NCBI GenBank assembly: GCA_047967505.1
Contig: CM106538.1
Length of the DNA stretch: 64,000 nt
Origin: Dipteris shenzhenensis
Lineage: Eukaryota > Polypodiophyta > Polypodiopsida > Gleicheniales
Strand: one strand, 5' to 3'
Below the pieces are notes generated by a model, which saw only the letters and a list, made by a program, of their open reading frames with translations, was not told the DNA's origin and ran no database searches. Below, piece after piece: positions 24,201 through 34,064 of this stretch (its first letter is position 1; each line of letters starts with the position of its first letter). A program made the position numbers and the translations under genes.

Positions 24201-27200
24201 CCGAGGAGGTTCCTAGAACACGGGCAGTGCCAAAGTAAATGAGGGACAGTCTCTGAACGAGCCTAACATCTTAAACATGTGGATGGTACAATGGGACGTT
24301 TGGCAAGTGTGACTCCCACTGACAATGTGCCTGTCATGCATCTCCAAAGAAAAAGTCTTTGTTTCAAAGGCATTTTACACTTCCATAATATCTGAAGATT
24401 CGTCCGCCACCATGAGAGGGGCTTCCTGATATGCCACAGAGTATTAGCATATTGCTGAATCCATGGAGCAGGCTGAAGAAGCGTGTAGGCTTTGATGGAG
24501 GTCAAGGCAGGTAGAGGAACAGGATGAGAGCATGTAGCAGAGGGTTGCAATTGCCAATCCAATAGCCTGTCTGTGTCAGCCACAGGGGGAACAGGTAGAA
24601 AAGGATGTAACAAATCAGCAATTTTCTTCCATATCGACCTATGGTGCATTCCCAATGCATAGGAAGCAGTGGCCTGAGGAAAGGATAAAGCATAGCCCTG
24701 ATTATCCACCACATCATGTATGTATCTAATTCCCAATTTCATGAGATTGTATGCCCGAACAGGTTCCTGTAAAGCGAGTGGAATGTCAAAGATGGCACTC
24801 CAATGAATACTTTCTTTCCTCATTGAGTTTGTTCCCGAGCAATTATCAAGAGCCCATTTGACCTTAGAAAGTACTTGTTTCCAGTCAAGAATCAGAGCAG
24901 TAGAGAAAGGACAGCAAGGTATCTTCCCTACAAATCTCCCAATGACAACCTCCCAATGATCAGTAGTCCAATGACCATAAGCAGAAGTTCTCATGTTGAC
25001 ACACATGGATGCTATCATACAAGTCCATGGCTGTTGTTGGCGGAAAAAAGTATGGAGCATAGTCGCCTTTCTTGCAAGTACATGATATCTTATATTGAGG
25101 ATATTAAGTCCACCATTCATCCTAGGAGAGCACACCATTTCCATCTTCATCAGTCTCAATGCTTTCACAGCAGTTTTTGTCCTCCATAACATTTCCATAG
25201 CTTGAGACATAAAGGCTGAAATGTCTCTGGAGGACCAATGCAACAAAGGCAAAAAGAACTAGACATAGGACATTACAATGGACTGTACTCTTCTGAGCCT
25301 GACATGAAGTGGCCAAGTGTAAATTTTCCAGTATTCTAGTTTATGTTGAAGTCTTTGGAAGAGTAAACTGCATTTGCTATCTTTGGACCAAAGCCCAGCT
25401 TTGTCATGATTTGAGAGATAAATCCCATTGAGCAGTGTCAAATGCCTTAGCAATATCTACCTGCAATACGAGCACATCTTGATGCGAGTACTTAGCATAT
25501 TCAATTGCAGTCAATGCATTGGAGATATTGTCATGGATTTGTCTTCGCGGCACAAACCCATACTGATGAGGATGAAGGCCGGCATTCAGTATCCCGTGAA
25601 GCCTATACACAATCATTTTGGCAATGAGTTTGTAAACTACAAGCATCAAAGTAATAGGCCTCCAATATGACATATGGTCACACAGATGTTTTTTGGGTAC
25701 AAGTTTGACTATGCCATGCTTCCAAGAGTGTGGTAACTGATTTTCTTGCCAGGCGACATTGATCATTTGCAAGAGGACATCTTTCAAATCATCCCAAAAA
25801 GAAATATAAAATTCCACCGCAAGGGCATCCCAGCCAGGGGACTTGTATTTGCTGAGGTGGAACAATGCATTATCAAGTTTTGTATCAGTAAAAGGTCTCT
25901 CCAAGGTAAGAGCATCATCCATTTCCACTATTTCAGAAACATATTGGAGGAATTCAGTCCTCGCATCAGTCATTTGATTTGATGGGGAACCAGGAGCAGA
26001 GAACAATTTCTAGAAATAATTTTGGCATTCATCTTGGAGATCAGAGAAAGAGTGCGTCCAAGAGCCATCTAGCTTCCTTACCCTTAGACATGAGTTTTTC
26101 TTTCTAGTAGCATGCAGGCCCTGGAAAAAGGCTTTTGATGAGCAGCCCTTATCCATGAGGGGCTTCATTCTTGCTCTAATCTGCCATTTGTGCAATTTCC
26201 TCTGATCATTAGCAGTTAATTTAATCCGGGCATGTGAAAGGGAATCATTTTCCGATTCAGAGAGAGGCCTTAAATGTGAAAATTCAGTCAATTGTTGTGC
26301 TGTCCTTTTTGCCCATTTAACCTCATTCCTCCATTTAGTCATATGCTAGTTTCCATACTCCCTAATGACATTCTGTATACGAGAGACAAAGCTGTCCCAA
26401 GCATAATCTATGTCCTCCTGGGCATGCAAAGGCAAGGGATGAATTGCAAATCTGATCATTTGCTGGAAATAGTGATGTCGGAAATAAGCCTGATTAACAT
26501 GCAACAATCTACTGGAAAGGGGTGGCAAATCATCCAGTGGCATACCAAGGTGCAGATTCATCCATAATGGGGTATGATCTGACAAACCCAATGAGAAATC
26601 TATGAGGAGATGAGGGCTAAAATCTGCATATTGTTGTGGGTAAAACAAATACCATCTGTCAAGCCTTGCCCAGTATGTAGTAAGTGCATTATGATGAAAA
26701 GTATATCCAAGCACTGACCCTTGGAGAAGCAGCCGTAAATCTTCAGCCTGCACAGAAAGAAGCATGCTATCCCATTTCTGCCTTTCCAATGATAGCATAT
26801 GAGATCTTGAAGTAGTGTTATTATCTCTTGGCAGAGGGGAATTATTAAAATCTCCACAGATGAATGCATTAGATCTCCATGGATATTTGCTTAAAGAATC
26901 CCGTAAAGAAGCCCTCATGGCAGAGGTCTGGGAGGCATAGACTGAGGCAAACTCAAGAATATCACCATTGATATTACATTGTATGACCATCCATCTGCCA
27001 CTGCTGTCATTGAAGGCTAACTGAGGCTCCAGCTCATGTCTAACCATTATGCATATACCTGAGTAGGTAGTGGTACCAGCATAGTATATGTCATAACCGC
27101 CAAAATAATCATGATGACCAACCTTAGAGTGTTGATTATGCTCTTGCAAACAAACAATATCTGGCTGCATTTTATGTACATAATTCCAAAAAAGCCTCCA

Positions 27201-30200
27201 CTTTGAGACATTGCAAAGGCTCTGTACATTGTATGTAAAGCACTTAAGTGTTTGATGCATGAAAGAGGTATATACAGTAAAGTATAAGTATAGAACAAGA
27301 TGTAAGAGAGGCAAAGCCTCTGCCTGCATGGGCTGCGTTCCCTCATGATCCATGAAAGAGATAGCATTCTCCCCTTCTTCAGAATCACATATAGGGATGC
27401 ACTATGGACTCTATGGAAGGAGGGCACGGGAAAGACTGGTTTGTACGGAAATACGGATAGGCTGTACGGACGCACGGAAGGGTCTTCAAGGAAAAGTACG
27501 ACAATGCAAAAAGGTACGGGGCTGCTTACGGAGCTGCGCGGAGGACAACCAAACCTTACGTAGGTGTTCGTACTGACGTATGGAAACCGTACGGCGACCG
27601 CACAGATGTACGAACGGAAAGGGAGGCTACGCGGGATCCCTGGCGAGGCTGAACAGCATAGCTCCTCTTCTCTTCACGTGCACACACACTACGCCCGCGC
27701 GCGCGCACACACACACAAAGACATTTTCACTTTAAAAAAAAAGTGAAATCCATTTGTCATTATATTACAAAAACATACCCATGGAAAGGGCCAACTACTT
27801 ACAAGCATCAGAAGATATCATTCTATGACAAGAAGGCAAGACTATCTAGATCCAACGCATGAAGACAATAATAAAATGATTTGCCATATGGATGCCCAGA
27901 AGAACTGATATTTAGTGAGGGAGGGATCATTGTTACGGTCCTTCCATAGAGTCCATAGTGCCCAGTAGTATAACGAACCCAATAAAAAAGATCATACCCT
28001 AGGGGCCTTGCTGGTTGAAAACCTTCAATATGACCTAAAAGAAAGTCCCACTGAGTAGGCTGCTAGTAACCAAAAGCAGGGGTGGTGATTTGTAGAAGCA
28101 AAAGCGCATCATAGCAGCCCAAGGGTGATCACCATGTAAGAATTGTAGCATCATTTTCCCCTTATGAGCAAGAATATGCACATGAATATTAAGAATATTC
28201 GGCCCCCCATGCAACTTTGGCGAACATAACTGCTGTATTGGAAGCATGTGTAAGCTTTTCCTTCCATGTTTGGACGCCAGAAAATTTCCATGTGTAAGCT
28301 AAGTGCGCAGACAATTTCCCCCGGCCATAAAAGACAATGTCAGTCTTTAGAATGCAAAGGCAACAAGCAAGATTTCTGAACATTCACATGAAGGCCAGCA
28401 GCCAGCCCATACAAAGAGAGGGCTTGCATAAGTGAGGAAAGGTCTCTCTCAGTATTCTGTGGCATGAAAAAGGAATCATTTGCATATGCCTAAGCAATCG
28501 TAGGGCGACTTCAGGAATCTCCAAACCATGTAACATGTTAGTCGCCACCAAATGATCCATATATTGAAGCATGGGATGCGTGGCTATTGCATACAAAATA
28601 TCACTAAGAGGACAGCCCTGGCGGACTGAACAACGGAGGGTCCAAGATTCAGAGAGATCCCCCAACAGTATGCAAGCAGCTTTGCTGTCACTATAGAGCC
28701 AATAGACAATATGCTGCATTTTTTGACCAAAACCCAAGGCTTGCATGGTCTGCGCACTAAAATTCCATTGGATTGTGTCAAAAGCCTTGGCAATGTCAAC
28801 TTGCAACAAGAGGACATCCTGCTCCGTGTACGTGGCATATTCGACACCACACACACACATGCACAGAGGTCTCGAGAGATCTAATTGCAATCAAGTAGCG
28901 GCTCTAGGATGTCATTGGCAAATTGCAATAAGAGAGGCCTAACAACATCAAGAAATGGCTGCTATTTAATTTCTTGAATTCAAGGCTTTGGTAGAAAATA
29001 ATGTTGCAAGAGATGTTGACCTTGCTTCCTCCCCCGGCTAGCTCTTGCTCCCCCTCCGAGCTTGTCTGCTACCCTTCTCTTCCTCGTCCATGTGCATCCT
29101 GTCCTCTTCCGCTAGCCTTCCTGTTGCCCTTGACCTTCACTTGCTGCTGGCCTATCTTCCCCCTTCCACTCCAGCAGCATATCTTCCCCCTTCCACTCCT
29201 GCTCATCCGCCTCTCACCATTGTCTTCTTTGGTGTCCCCATCCTCCCCCTGTTTGAGTTCTTTCGCCAGCCCTTTGTCTAGCTAGCCAACCCCCAAGGGC
29301 TACCCCAAAGCACTCTGGGCTAGCTTGGTTAGGGGTTTCTTGGGCTGTTTGTGGACTAGCTCGTCCACAAACTGTTTCTTGGGCTGTTTGTGGACTAGCT
29401 CGTCCCCTCTACCACTTCTTCCTGTTCAAATCCCCTTGAAGGGCAGCCCCTTCCTTCGGCTCCTCCTAGCCCTTGCATTGCCAATTGGGCAGCTTGGCCG
29501 CTTCATGGCTATAGCCCCTTGAAGCTATTAGAGATTGCTCCCTCACATGTGAGCCCCATGATGAGGAGGTCAACGAGGCAAGTGAGATTATATTTAGTCT
29601 TCAGAGTGAAGCTGAAGTAAGAAAAAAGTAAAGCAGAAGTATGAGGAGGCACTTGCTCTTCTCAGCGATGCCAAATGACGAAGCCATATTTTGGTCTTCA
29701 TACAAAAGCCAAACTATGTAGGTTTCCCGAACTTTGTTTCGGAAGGTAGGAGCCTTGTATTGGATCCGGAGAACATATAAACCTATACACATTTTAAAGA
29801 CGAATCAGGCATTGATTTGGGGATGACTATTTTGCTTAAGTCAAGAGCTAATCACCCTCATCCTAATTGCCAAAGAAAAATCAGGCACCAGTCAGGGACT
29901 AGAGCGATCCCCAAATCGTAGGTTGGCAGCGAGGGGAGCTTGCTTTTTATAAATAGTGGCAGATGTGTGATAGTCGGGGTTGGCTTAAGTTGGCTAGAGT
30001 TTAGAGAGACAAAGCTTAGCAGCGTAACATAGTCGTGTAAGTTGTCTTCTAGAGCCAAGAAGAAGAGGATTGGAGCGATGTGCTAGAAGTCTTACTGTGA
30101 GAGTCCTTGGTAAGGCGAATTGCAGTAGCTCAGGGAGTTGTGAAGTTGAGCGAGCACACAATTTCCTATAGAGTCAGTGTAGCTCCTTGATAGATGTAGA

Positions 30201-32969
30201 ACTCTTCCGGCCTTTTTTTTTAAAAAGGCAGAGAAATTTGTATTTATATTAACAAAAAAGATTTATATAATGCTGCTCCATAAAAGCCAGGAGGGTCTAA
30301 AAAAAAGTGATCTGGTAACATCCAAAACAGCCCTGTAGCATATCTATGTATGACATATGCCAGGAAACTCAAAATCACCAAGAAAAAGAAGTCTTCATTG
30401 AGTTTCTTCCTTGACGGGTAAAGAGGGGGGATGGCTTGGTTCTGTAATCCCTGCATAAATGCTTTGCAACTATTGAAGGTCGTGTGATGTTCATCCAATT
30501 CTTCCTGCAGATGTGCCAGAGCATCATTGAAGTTGAAAATATCCTGGTCAACGAGCAACTTAGCAATGTACAGGCATATTAGTAGACAGCAATATGAATT
30601 ACTCATTTCTCAAAAAGGGAGATATTTCTGCTGAACCATTGAGAAAATTATCAATAGCATTGACAGACTCATCTTTAAACTGAAAAAGCATTTTTGGCAA
30701 TCCAAATAAATCATAAAGCATGAGCTCTTAGAACAAACCAGGTAGCATATGGCATTTGGATTGAATCCCCCAGAAAAATTACTTTCCAATTTATTGGTTC
30801 ACCCCCCCCCCCCCTCCCCCCCCCCAGGCGCGTCTCCACCTTGGGCAGCCCCTCCTCTCCTCCTCCTTTTGCCCAAGTCTGCAAACCCCCCCCCCCCCCC
30901 CTCCTTTCAGCTGAATTGAATTGAGTAGTAGTAAGGGGGGGCTGTTCAATAGGATGTCCGTTATGAGCGGCTTCCCAGCTTAGGGGGCTCCCTTCAAAAA
31001 CAGTCAATTTATCAGCAAATTCAGCTTGGGAAAGGGAGACAAAGATAAGGACAATGAAATTGAAAAACACAAGAAGGAAGAGAAGAATCACCAGAAGCAG
31101 CTGAAGCTCAAGGATGTAAACAGGTGCCGGACTTAGAGTGGATAGCACTGCTTTGCATAAGAACTCCACCACAACAGCCTCCACCTCAGCTATATCCTCC
31201 ACAGGGGGCTCGATATCGACCTCCTCTCCTGCGACCACAAATTTAGCACCAGATTTGTCATTCACGTCATCATCATCTTCAGAGATGACATACACAGGCC
31301 CACTCTACTCGTTCTTTTTCTCACCCCTCCCTCTCAGCCAGCCACCTCTTCCAAGTTCCGCCTTAGACTGGTATCACCTCGCCTCTACCTTAGTCATCAT
31401 TGTACCTCACCCAGCTTATTCAGTCACCATCGACTGCTCAGCCTCACCGTTCTACATTTGTACCACGTCCCTTTCAGTTTTAGATCCCTCGAGGACCCGA
31501 GTTTCCATGAGCCGATCCACCGGATGCTTGGGAGTCTCTCCTCATCGAGGTGCACAATATTCAAGCCTGTGAGGTGTAGCTGACCCATTTCGCACAGGAG
31601 CAGGCCCGCTTCACTCAGGATGAGGTTCATGTAGGAGCAGATTGGGGTCATTCTGGAGCAGGCTGGGCTCATTCAGGGGCTCAGATAGGATATTCACAGC
31701 GTTAGAAAAAGGTTACTGCCTTACATACCGCCTCAGGGAGTACTACAATGGTGGAGGCACAGATTGCTAGCATGCAATTTGTAATCGAGGAGACATCTAG
31801 ATGGGTGGATGTGGCCAAACGAGAGCCTGCAAAGGCAATTGTCTCAGCCACTCTCATGGAGCAGCAGAGGGCCAGTAAGGTCCTCAACATCAGAGTTTGT
31901 GGGGTCCCTCGCTCTGAAGCGACACTGATAGATGACACGGTCACTTTTGTGGCTACCACCTTGGGGGTTGCAGAGCACGTGGTCGAGAGAGCCTGACGAG
32001 TGGGGAGAGACTCCAACTGAGAGAAGCCCCTCTTAGATTCCACGATGCTTAGACTCAACTGGCAGCATTACGCCATTGGTCGGTCCTACGGGACCACTTG
32101 TCAATCTCCATGGATGAGGCACAAGTTGTTGGCATTTCTTTATCAATTTGTCTGCCCTTACATAATGTGTTTCCATATCTGTGTTAGTTGCGTCATCATG
32201 ATTTTTTTGGGGGAATCATGTATCATTGTGGTCATTGGTGTGCTTGGTTTTCTGAATTTCATTTGGGTCGTGTAGTACAAGATTGTTCTGAGCTAAGTTC
32301 AAGCTCGAATTGAATACTATTTAACTTGTCTTCTCTCCTTGTGCTATCAAAACCATCATCGGCAGCAGTTGGCTGTATTCCATCTGCTGAGCCCAAAAGA
32401 TCATAGAGCATATCTTCATTTTGTGTAGTGATTTAGCAAAGAAGTGTGGATCTCTAACCTGTTTTACGAAAATTTTCTGAGCTTCTGGTGCTGTTCTATG
32501 TTGATTGACTTAAATGAAAGTTTTTGTGATGGTCACAAGTTTGTGCTCATAGAGTGTTTTATAAATCAGGTGGCAGTCATTTTCCTTGGCGACCAATTTA
32601 CAACTGTGAAGGCAGTGGGACTTGTTGTCATTATGATCGGTGTTAGTTGGTTCAATTGGTTCAAGTAAGATGGATCGATAACTCCTTATTCTCTTTAATC
32701 TTCTCTGTATGTGTCGTGATTGTGCAGTCGTTTTGGTGTTTCAAAGATCTTATCAAATCATTGCTCGTTAGCTGGAGTTTATGAGCTTCGATGAAGCAAG
32801 AATAAAGTCCTGAGATTGTCATTCTTGTTGTGTTCTATTTTGTGCTAACAGGTATCGAAAGTTGAGGGACAGCAAACATATGCACGAAGTTGAGGGTGAA
32901 AAAATTCCTGTCCGCTATGTACCTTTGACTGACAAAAGCAAGGATGGTGAAGAAATGCATTCTTTTTAA
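12202..32969 (+). CDS. TPT/SLC35-like sugar-phosphate or nucleotide-sugar transporter (11 exons)
   Basis: Exons 12202-12875, 12974-13143, 13284-13369, 17091-17140, 17271-17338, 17569-17663, 18121-18133, 18267-18451, 18652-18738, 32570-32664 and 32852-32969. All introns are GT-AG; the total is 1641 nt, giving 546 residues. The product resembles the plant protein family of Arabidopsis At1g06470 (probable sugar phosphate/phosphate translocator), a multi-pass membrane protein probably of Golgi or other endomembranes. Substrate unknown. A hydrophilic N-terminus of about 205 residues, longer than I expect for the family, precedes the transmembrane part. Landmarks are YNKKLLGAKLWDFPAPLLMN, VVPTAIATALDIDLTN, AVMSGFRWT, VAGVVKEVVTIV and VGVSWFNWFK. 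I start at the ATG at 12202; the upstream open frame has only a TTG. Intron 9 is 13.8 kb of transposons. Exon 6 has an alternative acceptor. Confidence 0.9.
14560..15010 (+). pseudogene. LINE ORF1-like fragment in intron 3
   Basis: Plus-strand translation contains NKERVASLKIVGLEEKIKEN followed by a long, partly open stretch (AFRVGGHLIEKRQAIQANKRS). The pattern resembles the L1-type ORF1 RNA-binding domain (an I-V-G-L/P-E motif followed by an RVG motif), as at 31745-32130. Homology is weak and the frame has stops, so this is a tentative call. Confidence 0.4.
15909..17025 (+). mobile_element. Solo LTR (1117 bp) in intron 3
   Basis: Begins TGTTGGAAAGG and ends GATTTCTAACA, so the ends are short inverted repeats with TG...CA. 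It is flanked by a perfect 5-bp target duplication TGTTG (15904-15908 and 17026-17030). No retrotransposon coding sequence lies inside. A TATA box (TATAAAAG, 16489-16496) sets plus orientation. Much of it is G/C-rich and carries repeated AGGCTGCCACATGGGCAGCA-like units around 16010-16100. This is the product of LTR-LTR recombination. It ends 61 bp before the acceptor of exon 4. Confidence 0.9.
16010..16110 (+). repeat. GCTGCCACATGGGCAGCA short repeats in the solo LTR
   Basis: Three near-copies of GCTGCCA(C/T)(A/G)TGGGCAGCA occur within about 100 bp. Each is itself nearly palindromic. They may be U3 regulatory repeats; function is not evident. Confidence 0.7.
18121..18133 (+). other. 13-nt microexon of the transporter gene
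   Basis: Between exons 6 and 8 the family alignment needs about five residues (KETFG in the Arabidopsis relative). An AG-acceptor at 18119-18120, 13 coding bases and a GTAAG donor at 18134 encode KREF plus the first base of Gly, restoring both frame and homology. Without it the exon 6/8 junction changes frame. Confidence 0.85.
19180..20286 (-). pseudogene. LINE-B ORF1-like remnant, 3' portion
   Basis: Minus-strand fragments (19542-20234 and others) resemble a plant LINE ORF1 nucleic-acid-binding protein. The clearest piece is a zinc-knuckle end, GQIGHFAQSCPSN. The frame is broken repeatedly. On the minus strand the segment ends with an A-run (T-run at about 19181-19189 on plus), fitting a LINE 3' end. 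The other half lies at 23252-23819, separated by the inserted gag-only LTR element. No ORF2 follows, so the copy is internally deleted or non-autonomous. Confidence 0.55.
20287..20601 (-). repeat. TR-GAG element 3' LTR
   Basis: 315 bp, TGTTG...CAACA ends. A purine tract (GAAGGGGGGT on minus) abuts it at 20602-20612. Few differences from the partner LTR, including gattcCaaca versus gattcGaaca and small indels. Confidence 0.93.
20991..21808 (-). CDS. Gag protein of the TR-GAG element
   Basis: Copia-type Gag. The ATG at 21701 gives 236 residues, but homologous sequence (FIEKFSGSNFPTWQTKLRLLL) continues in frame upstream to a stop near 21810, so the original start has probably been lost or lies further 5'. 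The capsid region includes WEKLENLFGNK and KLFKLKTKETETLNEHLSNL. A CCHC zinc knuckle, CNYCQKLGHPEDCC, lies near residue 190 of the ATG version. It ends soon after the knuckle. This would form the particle shell and bind RNA, with enzymes supplied in trans. Confidence 0.8.
22918..22930 (-). other. TR-GAG primer binding site
   Basis: Minus strand reads TGGTATCAGAGCC two bases inside the 5' LTR: the plant copia initiator Met-tRNA site, the same as in Copia-B. Confidence 0.93.
22933..23246 (-). repeat. TR-GAG element 5' LTR
   Basis: 314 bp partner of 20287-20601, with target duplication ATTTA at 23247-23251. Confidence 0.93.
23252..23819 (-). pseudogene. LINE-B ORF1-like remnant, 5' portion
   Basis: Minus-strand start at an ATG near 23766 (MAPDDDTTSLLLSSPSSSAP) opens a Ser/Pro-rich N-terminal stretch, typical of plant LINE ORF1, that soon shifts frame. 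It continues past the gag-only LTR insertion into 19180-20286. On the minus strand the 5' end is GTGTGCGCGGGCGTACGTGT, the same kind of GT/GC-rich start as LINE-A. Confidence 0.5.
23900..25403 (-). pseudogene. LINE-A ORF2 C-terminal region
   Basis: The thumb and later regions are readable across frames: LHVRLRRVQSIVMSYV, PLLHWSSRDISAFM, and a long open part 24263-25252 ending in the zf-RVT type segment KCKMPLKQRLFLWRCMTG and CLRC. Further sequence (LLWHCPCSRNLLG-like, then WALWTIWSAHNLAYLGRQ at about 24000-24070) continues the plant LINE C-terminus. Multiple frame breaks. Confidence 0.8.
25404..26342 (-). pseudogene. LINE-A ORF2 reverse transcriptase, N-terminal part
   Basis: Two adjacent frames (26010-26342 and 25404-26006). 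RT motifs visible are KYKSPGWDALAVEFY, LVPKKHLCDHMSYWRPITL, ANALTAIEYA-like sequence and VLQVDIAKAFDTAQWDLS. Immediately after this the sequence jumps to post-RT sequence: the catalytic YADD motif and roughly 200 residues are missing, as seen by comparison with LINE-C. This copy cannot encode active RT. Confidence 0.85.
26346..27353 (-). pseudogene. LINE-A ORF2 endonuclease domain
   Basis: 335 codons. Endonuclease/exonuclease/phosphatase fold motifs are in order: FTYNVQSLCNVSKW, the catalytic Glu in IVCLQEHNQH, FASVYAS, FICGDFNNSP, and SDHTPLWMN near the end. This nuclease nicks target DNA for target-primed reverse transcription. It starts at ATG 27353. A stop at 26346 separates it from the RT part, so ORF2 as a whole is broken although this domain is open. 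Confidence 0.88.
27735..28860 (-). mobile_element. LINE-C, 5'-truncated LINE with RT palm
   Basis: Minus-strand fragment of the same LINE family as LINE-A. It reads LLLQVDIAKAFDTIQWNFSA, SWTLRCSVRQGCPLSDILYA, then the palm. The motif normally F/YADD reads AYANDSFFMPQ in one frame at about 28465-28500, so one catalytic Asp is replaced by Asn and the frame shifts nearby. Later sequence (SPKLHGGPNILNIHVHILAH) follows. It ends at 27735 in a short palindrome (TTCACTTT / AAAGTGAA) instead of a clean poly(A). The 5' edge at about 28845-28860 is a CA repeat. Confidence 0.8.
28861..30210. other. Intron 9 filler without recognised gene
   Basis: Contains a pyrimidine-rich stretch (29020-29280), resembling the C/T-rich leaders of the LINE at 41820, and a 31-bp direct repeat. 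I see no convincing protein or RNA gene. Confidence 0.5.
29336..29405. repeat. Direct repeat, 31 bp, period 39
   Basis: TTTCTTGGGCTGTTTGTGGA plus the following CTAGCTCGTCC occurs at 29336-29366 and again, identical, at 29375-29405. Confidence 0.9.
30212..30790 (-). pseudogene. LINE-D 3' fragment
   Basis: Minus-strand reading includes YATWFVLRAHAL followed by FIWIAKNAF after a stop, the W...W.IW..RN pattern typical of the C-terminal end of plant LINE ORF2, then a tail ending in an A-run (T-run about 30212-30221 on plus). Only the 3' end is present. Confidence 0.45.
30802..30901. repeat. Poly-C tracts
   Basis: Runs of C at 30802-30825 (broken by one T) and 30886-30901 flank a C/T-rich stretch. 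On the minus strand they are G-runs able to form G-quadruplexes. Confidence 0.9.
31300..32135 (+). pseudogene. LINE ORF1 (L1-type RNA-binding protein) fragment
   Basis: The plus-strand frame around 31748-31996 reads VEAQIASMQFVIEETSRWVD (probable coiled-coil) then KVLNIRVCGVPRSEATLIDD and, after a stop, RVGRDSN. This is the arrangement of the L1 ORF1 RRM-like domain (NIR..G.P..E, later RVGR). Upstream 31300-31740 is probably its N-terminus, with frameshifts. ORF2 is absent. It lies 430 bp before transporter exon 10. Confidence 0.6.
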
Positions 32970-34064
32970 TCAAGGGAGTCCTTGAAGGATTGAGGTACTG
33001 TCTTAGTCCACCTCCTTGAAATATAAGATTGTGTAGAGGCTTTAAAAGAGTTTTCGATTCAGACAAATTTCTAAGAATTTCTACTGGAATCCTTCATTTA
33101 TTTTTCCAGCATTGCTTCCCAAAGGAGCTGGCTTGCTGTTTTAAAAGTTTCTTTTGATGTCCTTTTACAACTTGGTAAGCGTCAAACCCCAGCTTTTGGT
33201 TCTTCTAGTCCACCAAATATAATTATATTGGTGTGCAGTTCTCAAATGCTTTTAAGGATAAAGATGTAAAGACAGTGCTCTTTCTAGGCATGCAGACTAT
33301 TAGGATGAATCTGTGCTATGTGCGACTGGCATTCTGTGTCTTTATTAGAGTATCATAATAGTATTTTGTTTTGATGTACAGGTCTGTTACGTGTATTACC
33401 TGAAGAATGCCTGCCTTTATCAAGTCACATAGATATATTCACTTGTTGATGAAAATAACCATTATTTTGCCCAATTTGGAATTTAATATTGATTGTAGAC
33501 TGTCTTGCAGTTGTATCTGTATTCTGATTCCAGCTCCATGGGAATGTAAAGTCCCTCTCAAGCTTAGGGCACATGCAGCCAATATTCAACTGGCCTCTCA
33601 TGCCAGTCAATGCCAGATATTCCAGTTATTGCAGTTGTGGGCAGAAATTGCATATTATTATGATTGGCTTGAATAGAGAGAAAAAATCACAAAAGCTTGA
33701 TTGATTTTTGTATGTAGACATTTTTTAGTGCGGCCAGAAAAAATGTGGCATTTTTGTGGAAAGGTCGGGGAAACAAAAATCAACGAGAAATTCAGTCAAA
33801 CTTTTATTCTTTATCGGTTTCATATCACGATTGCTTGTGTAGTTCCAGGAGATTATTTTCTCTTGCAAATTTTGAATATTGTTCTTCTATGTTGGTGCCA
33901 GAAAACTTTTTAGAGTCTTCTGATTACCAATTGAGTCTATCTTTCTTGCGCTCATTATATGGCCTATGTTGTGGAGTGTATTAGATCTTCTTAATGGACT
34001 GGAACAGTGAACACTTTGTTAATAGAACGGATGTAAAGCCATAAGTTTAATTTTAATACTGCAG
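32970..34064. other. 3' flank of the transporter gene
   Basis: Follows the stop at 32967-32969. It presumably holds the 3' untranslated region and terminator. No other coding signal before 34065. Confidence 0.5.

Larger units (their letters stand above)
23821..27720 (-). mobile_element. LINE-A, internally deleted non-LTR retrotransposon
   Basis: Minus-strand LINE with an apurinic-like endonuclease, partial RT and a C-terminal zinc-finger region, ending in an A-run (T8 on plus, 23821-23828). No ORF1 is present between ORF2 and the 5' end. The 5' region (27354-27720) is GC-rich with many TACGG motifs and begins with a GT/GC-rich tract. Confidence 0.85.
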
